From DASZQY01 sp035548515 (GTDB taxonomy: Bacteria; Pseudomonadota; Alphaproteobacteria; Rhizobiales; Kaistiaceae): a DNA stretch of 64,000 nt. This document shows positions 8,000 through 15,380 of the stretch, one piece after another; position 1 is the first letter of the stretch, and each line of letters starts with the position of its first letter. A program made the translations under genes and the position numbers. The stretch covers positions 124,001 to 188,000 of the forward strand of contig DASZSW010000009.1 of the NCBI GenBank assembly GCA_035548515.1, written 5' to 3'. The notes below the pieces were generated by a model. It had not been told where the DNA came from and made no database searches. It was given only the letters and a program-made list of their open reading frames with translations.

Positions 8000-8716
8000 T
8001 TAGAAGCGGTGATCGAGCGAAAGCTTGACCGTCTGGCTGCTGAAATCGTGGAAGTTGATGGCGGCGGTATCCGGATCATCGAACACCGGCGTCATGAAGC
8101 CGTTGGAGTACTTGCTGACCCGGTATTCCGTCTTCAGGGACCATCCGTTGCTGATGATCGTTTCGATACCGGCGCCAAGGTAGTAGCCCGACAGTGTCAA
8201 GTTGCCGTCGTAAGCCTTGGCTGTCGCCGCGTCGTCGAACGCGGTGATGTGGGCCGACGCGCCGGCGTAGCCCGCCGCGCCATAGAGCAGCGTCGTGTCG
8301 GTCAGGAGCCCGCCGAGGCGGACGCCAATGCCCCACTGTGTTCCGATGTCGCTGGTCATGCGCTGGTGGTGGTCGGGATCCTTCCCCCAGATCTCCGTGT
8401 CGTGGGAGAAAGCGAAGTCGAAGTTCGCCGTCGCGCCGAACACCATCCGCCCGGCCTGGAAGTCATAACCTCCATCGACCGACCCGGCGAAGTTGGTGGC
8501 GGAGAAATCATTGGTGCCGTCAACCGTCGACGGGACCCATACGAAATCCGCAGTGCTCTTGTTGATCGCCGCAGCAGTGCCGAAGCCGGCATAGAAGCCG
8601 GTCCAGGCCGGCACCACCGGCGCCCCGAGACTCGCCGCGCCGGCAGTCCCTGTGGAAAGTGCGCCCGCAATCACCAACGCTGACACAGCGGCCAGCAGTT
8701 CACTACGCGCAGTCAT
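8000..8716 (-). CDS. Outer-membrane beta-barrel protein (Omp25/OmpA-like porin family)
   Basis: A 238-residue protein with a clear Sec signal peptide (about residues 1-28, ending TAGA/ASLG), then the sequence WTGFYAGFGTA that opens the mature domain in many rhizobial outer-membrane proteins. Alternating polar and aromatic strands run to a C-terminal Phe in LDHRF, the usual barrel-insertion signature. ATG at 8716 follows GGAGG; an upstream extension has no support. Family members are small barrels that give surface stability. The upstream region carries two palindromes, so it may be regulated on its own. Confidence 0.8.
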   Translation of the reverse strand: MTARSELLAAVSALVIAGALSTGTAGAASLGAPVVPAWTGFYAGFGTAAAINKSTADFVWVPSTVDGTNDFSATNFAGSVDGGYDFQAGRMVFGATANFDFAFSHDTEIWGKDPDHHQRMTSDIGTQWGIGVRLGGLLTDTTLLYGAAGYAGASAHITAFDDAATAKAYDGNLTLSGYYLGAGIETIISNGWSLKTEYRVSKYSNGFMTPVFDDPDTAAINFHDFSSQTVKLSLDHRF

Positions 8717-8953
8717 GAGTGGCCTCCAGAGCAATACCGTTAACGGTCGGTAACCGCCGGCAGATTCGCCGCGAATCCGCGTATCCGGCACGGTAAGTCC
8801 GAAGTGAGATCGGAATAATTAACGACGAAGCGAGCAGCCGATAGGTAGGAAGGCCTCGTGCGCGAAAAACTACTTACGTGGCAAAAATATCGCGCGAGGG
8901 TCATCTGGCAATCGCCAAGTAACCCACGCGAGGCGAAGTAAATCGGTCGATGC

Positions 8954-9361
8954 TTAGTTGCTCGCCTCCGGCGTAAAGTTCAGCGCCACGCCGTTGATGC
9001 AATAGCGCAGGTAGGTCGGCGCCGGGCCGTCCTCGAAGACATGCCCCAGATGGCTGCCGCAGTTGGCGCAGTGGCACTCTGTCCGCACCATGCCGTAGCT
9101 CCGGTCCACGCTTGTCTCCACCGCGCCATCAATCGGATCGTTGAAGCTCGGCCAGCCGGTGCCGCTTTCGAACTTCACCTTGGAGCGGAACAACGGCTGC
9201 CCGCATCCGGCGCAGGAGAACGTGCCGGCGCGCTTTTCATGCAGCAGCGCACAGGTGCCCGGCCGCTCGGTCCCGTGTTCCCGCATGATCTGGTACTGCT
9301 CGGCGGTCAGCGCCTTGCGCCACTCGGCATCTGTCCGGTGGAAGGGGAACTGCTTCTCCAT
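8954..9361 (-). CDS. msrB: Peptide-methionine (R)-S-oxide reductase
   Basis: A 135-residue MsrB that reduces the R form of methionine sulfoxide in oxidised proteins. Cys121 in RYCINGVALNF is the catalytic residue. Cys50/Cys53 (CAGC) and Cys98/Cys101 (CANC) are the four zinc ligands, and GTGWPSF is the substrate-site motif. I chose ATG at 9361, which follows GGGAG; a longer ATG start 15 codons up is less likely. There is no signal peptide, so the enzyme is cytoplasmic. It is divergent from the outer-membrane protein gene at 9500. Confidence 0.95.
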   Translation of the reverse strand: MEKQFPFHRTDAEWRKALTAEQYQIMREHGTERPGTCALLHEKRAGTFSCAGCGQPLFRSKVKFESGTGWPSFNDPIDGAVETSVDRSYGMVRTECHCANCGSHLGHVFEDGPAPTYLRYCINGVALNFTPEASN

Positions 9362-9499
9362 TCTTCTTATCTCCCTCTGCTGTAAGCGATATGTAAGCAT
9401 TGACATATCGGAGCGGCAGGGCGCGCACGTCTTTGTGTTCTCTTAACCATAGCGCAAGCCTTTTCGCCGAAGATTGGGACAGCCGAAATGGAGGTTCCC

Positions 9500-10090
9500 A
9501 TGTCGCTGCGCGCTGCCGCCGCTGCCCTTGGCCTTGCTCTGTCGTCTACCGCCGCGTTTGCCGCGGGGCCCGGCATGGTTCCGGGTGCCTACGTTGGTGT
9601 CAACGCCGGGATCGGAGCCACCAACTTCGTCGACGAGGTCTACAGCTACTATGGCGGCATGGCCAACGGCGCCAGCGTCGGCGCACAGATCGGCTACAAC
9701 CTCGCGGTCGGTTCGCTGATCGTCGGCGTCGAGGCCGACGGCAGCTGGAACGCCCAATCCGGCCCCTCGCAATGGTCTTCAACCTACTACACTGATTGGC
9801 AAGCCTCGCTCCGTGGCCGCCTTGGCTGGAATGCGGGTTACTTCTCGCCGTACATAACCGCGGGCGTGGCGACAGGCTCAGTACGCATGGTCTACGCCGG
9901 CGACACCTATGGCTTCACGCCGGTCGGCTGGACTGTTGGCCTCGGCGGAGAGATGGCGCTGAACCAGAAGACAAGCGTCCGGCTTGAACTCCGCCACACC
10001 GATTTCGGCACGCAGCCCTACGACACCTACTTGGAACACGTCACCGACGATTCAGTTCGGCTCGGGTTCAACTTCCGCCTGGGGTCGTGA
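9500..10090 (+). CDS. Outer-membrane beta-barrel protein
   Basis: A 196-residue protein with a Sec signal peptide ending AFA/AGP (about residue 22). An eight-stranded-type barrel follows, with YVGVNAGIG, VGAQIGYNL, LRGRLGW, GWTVGLGGE and VRLELRHTDFG; the end VRLGFNFRLGS is typical of the OmpA-like/Omp31 group. I chose ATG at 9500 because GGAGG at 9490-9494 is ideally spaced; an ATG at 9488 overlaps that SD. Porin or surface role only by family. It differs clearly from the barrel at 8000-8716. Confidence 0.8.
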   Translation: MSLRAAAAALGLALSSTAAFAAGPGMVPGAYVGVNAGIGATNFVDEVYSYYGGMANGASVGAQIGYNLAVGSLIVGVEADGSWNAQSGPSQWSSTYYTDWQASLRGRLGWNAGYFSPYITAGVATGSVRMVYAGDTYGFTPVGWTVGLGGEMALNQKTSVRLELRHTDFGTQPYDTYLEHVTDDSVRLGFNFRLGS

Positions 10091-10110
10091 CGCTCACGCA
10101 GCGGTGAGCG
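10091..10110 (+). terminator. Hairpin directly after the outer-membrane protein gene
   Basis: A 7-bp inverted repeat (10091-10097 with 10104-10110) starts right after the stop codon. No T-run follows, so termination is uncertain. It may instead protect the 3' end of the mRNA. Confidence 0.35.
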
Positions 10111-10211
10111 CACGTTACGCGCCGCTGACGTTGCCGCCACCGAATCTTGATTGGCGCCCTGAAACTTTCGCTGGCAATCAGTCGTAGCTGAGCCTTGCAG
10201 GCGAGGGTGCG

Positions 10212-11066
10212 ATGACGGCCACGGCAGAAATGGAGAAGGGTGACAGGCCGCTGCCCGGCGGGCGCGTCCTCGTGCGCCGTCACTCCTTGCTGGTGCGTGT
10301 CACGCACTGGATAAACGTCGTCTGCATCCTGTTCCTGCTGATGAGCGGGCTGCAGATTTTCAACGCAACGCCCGCCCTCTACATCGGCCACTTCTCCGAT
10401 TTCGATCATCCGATCGCCAGTTTCGGCGCTAAGAACACGCCGGACGGCCCGGCGGGCGAGACGATGCTGTTCGGCATCCACTTCAACACCACCGGCTTCC
10501 TCGGCCTCTCGGTCGACAACAACCAGTGGCAGGTGCGCGCCTTCCCGTCGTGGGCTACGATCCCGAGCTACCAGGACCTTGCGACAGGGCGCCGCTGGCA
10601 TTTCTTCTTCGCCTGGCTCTTCGCAATCAACGGCGCGATCTATCTCATCGCCAATCTCTGGAACCGCCATATCTGGCGCGACATGGTGCCGAGCCTCGCC
10701 GATTTACGCGCCCTCCCGCGCACCTTCGTCGAGCACGTCAAGCTGCACTTCGACCATGTGCGCGAATACAATCCGCTCCAGAAGCTCGCCTACCTCGGCA
10801 TCCTGGTCGTGCTGGTCGTCATCGTCGTTGCCGGCATGACGATGTCGCCGGGTCTCGATACCGCCTTCCCGTGGCTGGTCGAATTATTCCACGGCCGCCA
10901 GACCGCCCGCACGGTCCACTTCGTCGCCGCCACGCTTATCGTCCTGTTTGTCATCGTCCACGTCGCGATGGTTCTTGTGTCCGGTGTCTGGAATAACCTC
11001 CGCTCCATGATCACGGGCCGCTACGCCATCCGCGCCGAAAGCCGCACGGAGGTCAGCCATGACTAA
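10212..11066 (+). CDS. Cytochrome b561-type membrane subunit
   Basis: A 284-residue integral membrane protein with about four to five helices, of the prokaryotic cytochrome b561 / hydrogenase-type b subunit family. Likely haem ligands lie in helices: His32 (VTHWIN), His130 (RRWHFFF), His236 (TVHFVAA) and His250 (VIVHVAM). It should pass electrons between the quinone pool and a periplasmic partner. That partner is almost certainly the molybdenum enzyme downstream, whose start overlaps this gene by 8 bp. GAGGG precedes the ATG. The direction of electron flow is not visible. Confidence 0.85.
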   Translation: MTATAEMEKGDRPLPGGRVLVRRHSLLVRVTHWINVVCILFLLMSGLQIFNATPALYIGHFSDFDHPIASFGAKNTPDGPAGETMLFGIHFNTTGFLGLSVDNNQWQVRAFPSWATIPSYQDLATGRRWHFFFAWLFAINGAIYLIANLWNRHIWRDMVPSLADLRALPRTFVEHVKLHFDHVREYNPLQKLAYLGILVVLVVIVVAGMTMSPGLDTAFPWLVELFHGRQTARTVHFVAATLIVLFVIVHVAMVLVSGVWNNLRSMITGRYAIRAESRTEVSHD

Positions 11067-11841
11067 CCGGCGCGACGTCCTCCGCGGCCTCGGCGCGACC
11101 GCCACCGCACTGCTCGCGGCCGCATGTAAGCCGTTCGACAACGCCGGCCTTCAGGGCGGCTGGTTCCGCGAGAACGTGCTCCACCTGGGCGAGGACCTGA
11201 ACCAGGCCGTCCAGCGTTTCTTCCTGCACCCGACGTCGCTGGCGCGTGAGTTCACCGAGGCCGATATCTCGCCGAAGTTCAAGGCCAACGGCTCGACCAA
11301 CCCCGACAGCCCCGAATATCAGGCGATGGTCGCGAACAACTTCGCCGACTGGAAGCTGAAGGTCGGCGGGCTGGTCGAGAACCCGATGGAGTTTTCCCTG
11401 GCCGATCTCCGCGCCCTGCCATCGCGCGAGCAGATCACGCGCCACGACTGCGTCGAAGGCTGGAGCTGCATCGGCAAATGGAAGGGCGTCCAGCTCGCGA
11501 CCATCCTCAACATGGTCAAGCTGAAGCCCGAGACGCGCTACATCCTTTTCACCTGCGCCGACGAGCTCGAGAAGACGCTCGACGGCACCGGCCGCTACTA
11601 CGAGACGCACGGGCTGGAGGACGCCTACCACCCGCAGACCATTCTCGCCTACGACATGAACGGAGAGACGCTGACCGTTCCCCACGGCGCGCCGCTGCGC
11701 CTGCGGACCGAGCGTACCCTCGGCTACAAGATGGCCAAGTACATCATGTCGATCGACGCGATCGATGACTTCTCGAAGATCAGCCGCGGCCGCGGCGGCT
11801 TCTGGGAGGATCGCGGCTACGACTGGTACGCGGGGATCTGA
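11059..11841 (+). CDS. Periplasmic molybdopterin oxidoreductase (sulfite oxidase/MsrP-like)
   Basis: A 260-residue enzyme of the sulfite-oxidase fold. The N-terminus has a twin-arginine motif (NRRDVLRG), a hydrophobic stretch and then AAAC at residues 20-23, so it may be a Tat-exported lipoprotein. Cys131 in HDCVEGWSC is the expected molybdenum ligand, and LRTERTLGYK follows near the cofactor site. The substrate cannot be read. It is not classic MsrP, which pairs with a YedZ-type haem protein, because here the partner is a cytochrome b561 encoded 8 bp overlapping upstream. The pair probably forms a two-component membrane-linked oxidoreductase. Confidence 0.85.
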   Translation: MTNRRDVLRGLGATATALLAAACKPFDNAGLQGGWFRENVLHLGEDLNQAVQRFFLHPTSLAREFTEADISPKFKANGSTNPDSPEYQAMVANNFADWKLKVGGLVENPMEFSLADLRALPSREQITRHDCVEGWSCIGKWKGVQLATILNMVKLKPETRYILFTCADELEKTLDGTGRYYETHGLEDAYHPQTILAYDMNGETLTVPHGAPLRLRTERTLGYKMAKYIMSIDAIDDFSKISRGRGGFWEDRGYDWYAGI

Positions 11842-11847
11842 CCCACG

Positions 11848-11885
11848 TCCGTCATGGCCGGGCTGGTCCCGGCCATCCACGCCGA
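11848..11885. repeat. REP-like palindromic intergenic element
   Basis: An imperfect palindrome centred on GGCCGGGCTGGTCCCGGCC, flanked by GTCAT and ATCCACG. Very similar GGCCGGGCTTGTCCCGGCC units are, to my knowledge, scattered through Bradyrhizobium-type genomes. It begins 6 bp after the molybdenum-enzyme stop codon and could act as an mRNA 3' end. Confidence 0.65.
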
Positions 11886-11956
11886 GCCGTTCCTCCCGCT
11901 TGCAAATCCCCCGCATTCGCGGCTTCCTCCGCCCACACAAACGGGGAGCGACTGTC

Positions 11957-12961
11957 ATGGCGACGAAGAACAAGGTGCGCTGGGGGATCATTTCGACGGC
12001 CAACATCGGCGTCGCCAAGGTCATCCCCGGGATGTTGAAATCGAAGGAGCTGGAGATCCGCGCTATCGCCTCGCGCGATCTGAAGACCGGCAGGAAAACC
12101 GCGAAAAAGCTGGGCATCCCCGTCGCCTACGGCAGCTACGAGGAGATGCTCGACGACCCCGAGATCGAAGCCGTTTACAACCCCTTGCCCAATCATCTGC
12201 ACGTCCCGCTGACGCTCGCCGCCGCCCGCAAGGGCAAGCACGTGCTCTGCGAGAAGCCGCTGTCGCTCACCGCGCCTGAGGCGGAGCAGCTGCGCGATGT
12301 CCCGCCAGGCATCATCATCGCCGAGGCCTTCATGGTTCGCGCCCACCCGCAGTGGATCAAGGCGCGCGAGATCGTGCGCTCAGGCAAGCTCGGCGAATTG
12401 CGCGCCGTGCAGGGCCTGTTCTCGTACTACAACGTCGATCCCAACAACGTGCGCAACATGGCCGACATCGGGGGCGGCGCCCTCTACGACATCGGCTGCT
12501 ACCCGATCGTCATCGGCCGCTACATCTTCGGCGGCGAGCCTCAGCGCGTCGTCTCGCTGATCGACCGCGATCCGAATTTCCGCACCGACCGCACGACGAG
12601 CGGACTGCTCGATTTCGGCGCCGGCCGCCACCTCACGTTCACCACGTCGACCCAGGCGGCCAATTTCCAGCGCATCAATATCCTTGGCACCAAGGCGCGG
12701 CTGGAGGTCGTCATCCCGTTCAACGCCCCGCAGGGCGCGGCGATGACCCTCTGGCAGGACAGCGGCAAGGAATTCGCGGGCAAGGCAGCCAAGCCGATCA
12801 AGCTTCCCAGGGCCGACCAATATCAGCTTCAGGGCGAGACCTTCTCACGCGCCGTCCGCGGCAAGCCGCTCGAATTCGGACTGGACGATGCCATCCTTCA
12901 GATGCGCGTGATCGACGCCATGTTCCGCTCGGAAAAGAGCGGGAACTGGGAGAAACCGTAG
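11957..12961 (+). CDS. Gfo/Idh/MocA family oxidoreductase
   Basis: A 334-residue NAD(P)-dependent dehydrogenase. The N-terminal Rossmann domain starts VRWGIISTANIG and carries the EKPLSLTAPEAE motif, whose Lys is the conserved catalytic lysine of the family. The C-terminal alpha/beta domain includes GGGALYDIGCYPI. Relatives act on sugars or their derivatives; D-xylose or trans-dihydrodiol dehydrogenases are the nearest named types by motif, but the substrate is not readable. I chose ATG at 11957 with GGGGAG upstream; a longer frame back to 11765 runs over the preceding gene and the repeat. Confidence 0.88.
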   Translation: MATKNKVRWGIISTANIGVAKVIPGMLKSKELEIRAIASRDLKTGRKTAKKLGIPVAYGSYEEMLDDPEIEAVYNPLPNHLHVPLTLAAARKGKHVLCEKPLSLTAPEAEQLRDVPPGIIIAEAFMVRAHPQWIKAREIVRSGKLGELRAVQGLFSYYNVDPNNVRNMADIGGGALYDIGCYPIVIGRYIFGGEPQRVVSLIDRDPNFRTDRTTSGLLDFGAGRHLTFTTSTQAANFQRINILGTKARLEVVIPFNAPQGAAMTLWQDSGKEFAGKAAKPIKLPRADQYQLQGETFSRAVRGKPLEFGLDDAILQMRVIDAMFRSEKSGNWEKP

Positions 12962-12973
12962 GCGCGACATTGG

Positions 12974-13001
12974 CTTGAACGGCGGGCGAAAACCCCCATA
13001 T
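12974..13001 (+). promoter_or_regulatory. Putative sigma32 (RpoH) promoter of hsp20
   Basis: CTTGAA at 12974-12979 and CCCCATAT at 12994-13001 are 14 bp apart, a nearly perfect match to the sigma32 consensus. Transcription would start at about 13007-13009, exactly where the thermometer-like leader begins. Confidence 0.8.
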
Positions 13002-13006
13002 TTTGA

Positions 13007-13065
13007 GGCGTCCCGGGTGCCTTCATGGGCCCGGGAGCCTCGCTTGGGTCGCTTCTGAAAGGACC
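13007..13065 (+). ncRNA. ROSE-type RNA thermometer in the hsp20 leader
   Basis: Two hairpins fill the leader. The first pairs 13007-13009 and 13011-13017 with 13030-13039. The second pairs 13047-13050 with 13062-13065 and 13052-13054 with 13059-13061, leaving G13051 unpaired. The bulge lies in TCGCT (13049-13053), which fits the ROSE consensus U-Y-G-C-U opposite the Shine-Dalgarno AAGGA (13059-13063). Melting on heating would free the ribosome site 9 nt before ATG 13072. ROSE elements are known to control rhizobial small heat-shock genes. Confidence 0.82.
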
Positions 13066-13071
13066 GCCGCA

Positions 13072-13500
13072 ATGACGCGAATTTCCGCGTTTTCCAGCCC
13101 GCTTCTGCTCGGCTTCGACGAGATCGAACGCGCGCTCGACCGCCTGTCTAAGGCGGCCGGCGACGGCTACCCGCCCTACAACATCGAGCGCCTGGCCCGC
13201 ACGGCCGATCGTCCGGAGCGCCTGCGCATCACGCTGGCCGTGGCCGGGTTCACCGAAAGCCAGCTCGAGGTGACGGTTGAGGAAAACGAACTGGTCGTGC
13301 GCGGCAAACAGAAGGACGAAGCCGAGCGCCACTATCTTCATCGCGGCATCGCCGCGCGCCAGTTTCAGAAAACGTTCGTGCTCGCCGAAGGCATCGAAGT
13401 CATCGGCGCCGACCTGAAGGATGGATTGTTGTCGATCGATTTGGCGAGGCCGGAAAGCGCGCGCGTCGCGCAGCGGATCGCCATCAACGGACGCGGCTGA
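13072..13500 (+). CDS. Hsp20-family small heat-shock protein
   Basis: A 142-residue alpha-crystallin-domain chaperone that holds unfolding proteins until DnaK/ClpB can act. The N-terminus (SPLLLGFDEIERAL) matches the IbpA/HspA group of rhizobia. The alpha-crystallin core spans about residues 38-130, with RLRITLAVAGF and GIAARQFQKTFVL; the C-terminal ARVAQRIAI holds the I-x-I tail. It is expected to be heat-induced through the promoter and ROSE leader upstream. DUF1150 follows 23 bp later. Confidence 0.93.
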   Translation: MTRISAFSSPLLLGFDEIERALDRLSKAAGDGYPPYNIERLARTADRPERLRITLAVAGFTESQLEVTVEENELVVRGKQKDEAERHYLHRGIAARQFQKTFVLAEGIEVIGADLKDGLLSIDLARPESARVAQRIAINGRG

Positions 13501-13523
13501 GGCCGGTCCAGGAGGTAAGTGAG

Positions 13524-13781
13524 ATGAACAACGAGACAGAAAAGTTTCACATGAGCGACGAGAGCTTCGCCGGACTTGGCGGCGGCAAGATCGCCTACGT
13601 GCGTCCGCTCAACGCCGAGCAGGCGCGCGGCCTCTTCCCGCAGATGCCGACGCTCGCGCCCGACCTCGAACTGTGGGCGCTGCTCGGCGCCGACGGTTCG
13701 CCGATCATGCTCGCCGACAGTCGCGAGGCCGTGGTGATGAACGCGAGCGAGAACGAGCTGGAGGCGGTGAGCCTGCACTAG
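13524..13781 (+). CDS. DUF1150 family protein
   Basis: An 85-residue acidic protein of unknown function. The core AYVRPLNAEQARGLFPQMP and the Asp/Glu-rich C-terminus fit DUF1150, which regularly follows hsp20 in alphaproteobacteria. AGGAGG precedes the ATG at ideal spacing and the terminator sits 25 bp beyond, so hsp20 and this gene form a two-gene heat-shock unit. A role beside the small heat-shock protein is inferred from position only. Confidence 0.85.
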   Translation: MNNETEKFHMSDESFAGLGGGKIAYVRPLNAEQARGLFPQMPTLAPDLELWALLGADGSPIMLADSREAVVMNASENELEAVSLH

Positions 13782-13805
13782 TTCATCGTGGCGGCGTGAA
13801 TGAAG

Positions 13806-13837
13806 AAGGCCGGGCAATCGCCCGGCCTTTTGTTTTG
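13806..13837 (+). terminator. Rho-independent terminator of hsp20-DUF1150
   Basis: A perfect 10-bp stem (13806-13815 with 13820-13829, AATC loop) is followed by TTGTTTTG. It begins 25 bp after the DUF1150 stop codon. Confidence 0.9.
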
Positions 13838-13919
13838 TGCGAACGGCGCAGAAAGGAACACCGTCTCTCCCATAGGGATTGGGCCACGCCTCTTATAAGC
13901 GGAGCGAATTAGAGGCGTT

Positions 13920-14050
13920 GGGTGAGGGGTTCGGCCCTCTCCGGATAGCGCACAACCCCTCACCCCATTCGCCTAAGCTCACCTTCGGTTCGCGAAGGCT
14001 CATGGCCCTCTCCCTATCGGAGAGGCGGGGTGACTCTACGGGAGAGGCGG
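13920..14050. repeat. Compound inverted-repeat intergenic element
   Basis: A 12-bp perfect inverted repeat (13920-13931 with 13954-13965) is followed by CTTCG/CGAAG and by CTCTCC/GGAGAG pairs at about 14011-14048. Such CCCTCACCC/GGGAGAGG modules look like dispersed rhizobial intergenic repeats. It fills the gap between the heat-shock unit and the ptsN stop codon. Confidence 0.55.
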
Positions 14051-14071
14051 TGCCTGTCTCGGCACTGTCCC

Positions 14072-14536
14072 CTACGCGGCGTTGTGCGTGGCGCCTTCCG
14101 TCAGCACCGCGTAAAGCGCCGACGCGTCCGACGAGGCGCGGAGCTTCTGCACTACGCCGGGCTCGCGGAACAGTCGCGCGATGCGGGCAAGCGCCTTCAG
14201 GTGATCGGCGCCCGCGTTTTCCGGCGCGAGCAGCAGGAAGATCAGATCGACCGGCGTCTCGTCCAGCGCCTCGAAATCGATCGGCTTGGGCAGCCGCGCG
14301 AACAGTCCGAAGATGCGCTCCAGCTTGCCGAGCTTGCCGTGCGGAATCGCGATGCCGCCGCCCACGCCAGTGGAGCCCAGCTTCTCGCGCTTCACCAGCG
14401 TGTCGAAGATGTCCTTTTCCTCGACGCCCGTCATTCCCGCCGCCTTCTCGGCGATCGCCTGCAGCACCTGCTTCTTGCTGTTGGCCTTGAGCGACGGGAT
14501 GATCGCTTCCGGCGTGACGAGATCGCTGAGGTCCAT
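14072..14536 (-). CDS. ptsN: PTS IIA-like nitrogen-regulatory protein PtsN
   Basis: A 154-residue EIIA-Ntr. The phosphorylated histidine is His66 in GGGIAIPHGK, followed by the family motif RLPKPIDFEALDETPVDLIF. It ends the nitrogen phosphotransferase relay (PtsP-NPr-PtsN) and regulates potassium transport, PHB and nitrogen metabolism in rhizobia. I chose ATG at 14536; a longer frame would run into hpf. It lies 31 bp after hpf, in the classic rpoN-hpf-ptsN order. Confidence 0.94.
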   Translation of the reverse strand: MDLSDLVTPEAIIPSLKANSKKQVLQAIAEKAAGMTGVEEKDIFDTLVKREKLGSTGVGGGIAIPHGKLGKLERIFGLFARLPKPIDFEALDETPVDLIFLLLAPENAGADHLKALARIARLFREPGVVQKLRASSDASALYAVLTEGATHNAA

Positions 14537-14567
14537 GGGTTTGCTTCCAGTGAGCGCCGCGCACACG

Positions 14568-15155
14568 TCAGTGCTTGGCGGTTTCCCTTTTTGCGCCAAG
14601 CGACGGATCGATCCAGCCGATATGGCCGTCGCTCCGCCGGTAGACGATGTTGACGCCACCGTGCCCGGCGTGGCGGAAGACTTTCACCTGCGCGTCGGTG
14701 AGGTCCATCGCCATCACCGCGCTGCCCACAGTCATCGTTTCGAGGTCGGTCGTCTGCTCGGCGATGATCGTCGGATCCTCCGGCGTCGCCTCGTCATCCT
14801 CATCCGGCGCCGCGATCACATATTCGGTCGCCGGGATGGTGTCCTCGTGACGCGAATGGTGGTGGTGTTCCTTCAGCCGGCGCTTGTAGCGACGCAGCCG
14901 CTTCTCGATCCGCTCCGCCGCCTGGTCGAAACTCTGGTGCACGTCCTGGCCGCGCCCCTCCGCCTGCAGGACGATGCCGGTATCGAGATGGATCATGCAT
15001 TCCGTCTTGAAGCCGGAGCCTTCGCGCTCGACGGTGATGTGTCCGCTGAAGCCGCCGTCGAAATATTTCTCCAGCGCCTCGCCAATGCGTCCTTCCGCAA
15101 GACTGCGAAAGCTGTCTCCGACATCGACGCTTTTCCCGGAAATACGCAGGCCCAT
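14568..15155 (-). CDS. hpf: Ribosome hibernation promoting factor, long form
   Basis: A 195-residue protein. The N-terminal 100 residues are the HPF/YfiA domain that binds the 30S decoding site (LRISGKSVDVGDSFR, then GRGQDVHQSFDQAAERIEKRLRRYKRRLK). A His-rich and acidic linker (about residues 96-130) leads to a C-terminal domain of about 60 residues (VFRHAGHGGVNIVYRRSDGHIGWIDP) that drives 100S dimer formation. I chose ATG at 15155, preceded by AGAAGG. Long-form HPF makes dormant ribosome dimers in stationary phase. Confidence 0.93.
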   Translation of the reverse strand: MGLRISGKSVDVGDSFRSLAEGRIGEALEKYFDGGFSGHITVEREGSGFKTECMIHLDTGIVLQAEGRGQDVHQSFDQAAERIEKRLRRYKRRLKEHHHHSRHEDTIPATEYVIAAPDEDDEATPEDPTIIAEQTTDLETMTVGSAVMAMDLTDAQVKVFRHAGHGGVNIVYRRSDGHIGWIDPSLGAKRETAKH

Positions 15156-15380
15156 CGGGGCTTCGAACCTTCTGGCTTGTGTCGTGGTTCGCCAGCTTCG
15201 GCTGCCGAACGGGGCAATGGGGCTCGCGTCGGACTGGGCCACTCCGGCGCGGATTTTCTTGTCTCGAACGCCCGCCCGGGTGCTGTTGGGCGCTCCTTCT
15301 AGGGAGGCGGCATCGACAAGTCAACCGACGGAGCCGGCCTCTGTTCCGGCGCGCTTTCCGCGCCAGATTTCGCTTTGCTT

